From Pelomonas saccharophila_A (GTDB lineage Bacteria > Pseudomonadota > Gammaproteobacteria > Burkholderiales > Burkholderiaceae_C), in contig NZ_JAVDXU010000003.1 in assembly GCF_031458095.1 (NCBI RefSeq), positions 62,001 through 126,000 on the forward strand: a stretch of DNA of 64,000 bases. The letters run 5' to 3'. The position numbers were made by a program, and so were the translations under genes. The notes under the pieces were generated by a model that was given only the letters and a program-made list of their open reading frames with translations, was not told where the DNA came from and did no database searches. This document shows, piece after piece, positions 63,925-64,000 of this stretch; within the stretch, counting starts at the first letter, position 1; each line of letters begins with the position of its first letter.

Positions 63925-64000
63925 ATGCCTCAAATCAACCTCACCCCCGCCCAGCGCAAGGACAAGCGCGCCGATGCCCACCATCTCGACCCGGTCGTGA
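63925..64000 (+). CDS. yhbY: YhbY-family RNA-binding protein (N-terminal part, runs off the window)
   Basis: The first 25 residues, MPQINLTPAQRKDKRADAHH then LDPVV, match the start of the YhbY/CRS1-YhbY domain that binds pre-50S ribosomes. Its position, divergent from rlmE with only 20 bases between the starts, is the conserved arrangement. The rest lies outside the window. Confidence 0.85.
   Translation, partial: MPQINLTPAQRKDKRADAHHLDPVV

Overview
The window is a high-GC, gene-dense stretch of a bacterial chromosome. Several gene orders point to a betaproteobacterium of the order Burkholderiales, probably a Roseateles/Mitsuaria/Pelomonas-like lineage: yhbY divergent from rlmE-ftsH-folP-glmM, followed by pstSCAB-phoU-phoB-phoR, and trxA-rho-rpmE2 together. 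The genus is an inference from synteny and protein character. No species-level call can be made from the sequence alone. Coding is tight, with many 4-base ATGA overlaps. Many long antisense ORFs are GC-rich shadows and are not annotated.

Layout. 1-4960: two divergent pairs of molybdenum hydroxylase subunits (2Fe-2S plus molybdopterin-binding, Tat-exported) and an SDR oxidoreductase. 4968-9585: a KdpDE-like two-component pair, a large repeat-bearing SPFH protein, a small secreted degenerate HNH-like protein and a small orphan protein. 9586-10717: a GC-box-bearing intergenic stretch and a FeeM-like N-acyl amino acid synthase. 10726-16300: an NAD salvage operon (pncA-pncB-nadE-nadM/Nudix) divergent from its probable repressor NrtR. 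16337-17250: a run of four small unknown genes whose leader resembles that of the 9585 gene. 17412-23301: an MFS exporter with AraC regulator, membrane proteins, a sigma factor and two tandem-duplicated secreted repeat proteins. 23298-31407: nadB, an S9 peptidase, a sterol desaturase-like enzyme divergent from an AraC-DUF2804 operon, and a GGDEF cyclase. 31417-38645: clpB with a textbook sigma-32 promoter, small proteins, a LytS/LytTR-like system, nadA and a ComFB-like protein.

38672-39877 is the most foreign-looking segment. An intact tRNA-Pro and a decayed copy of its 3' half, each with the same terminator hairpin, flank one lower-GC gene encoding a protein with a HEPN-like R-x4-H motif. 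This looks like a tiny tRNA-associated island and is a candidate defence or toxin locus.

39868-47467: a membrane protein with TetR regulator, then an AddAB-type helicase-nuclease operon. 47619-49904: trxA, rho (with a possible attenuator in its leader) and rpmE2. 49989-58244: a GT-C-like membrane protein, then phoR/phoB/phoU/pstBACS. The intergenic region upstream of pstS carries back-to-back Pho boxes, one set for pstS and one for a divergent fasciclin-domain lipoprotein. 58996-64000: glmM, folP, ftsH, rlmE and the start of yhbY.

Overall theme: NAD metabolism is unusually concentrated here. De novo genes nadB and nadA and the complete NrtR-associated salvage operon lie within about 28 kb, beside a complete phosphate-starvation regulon and core housekeeping genes.
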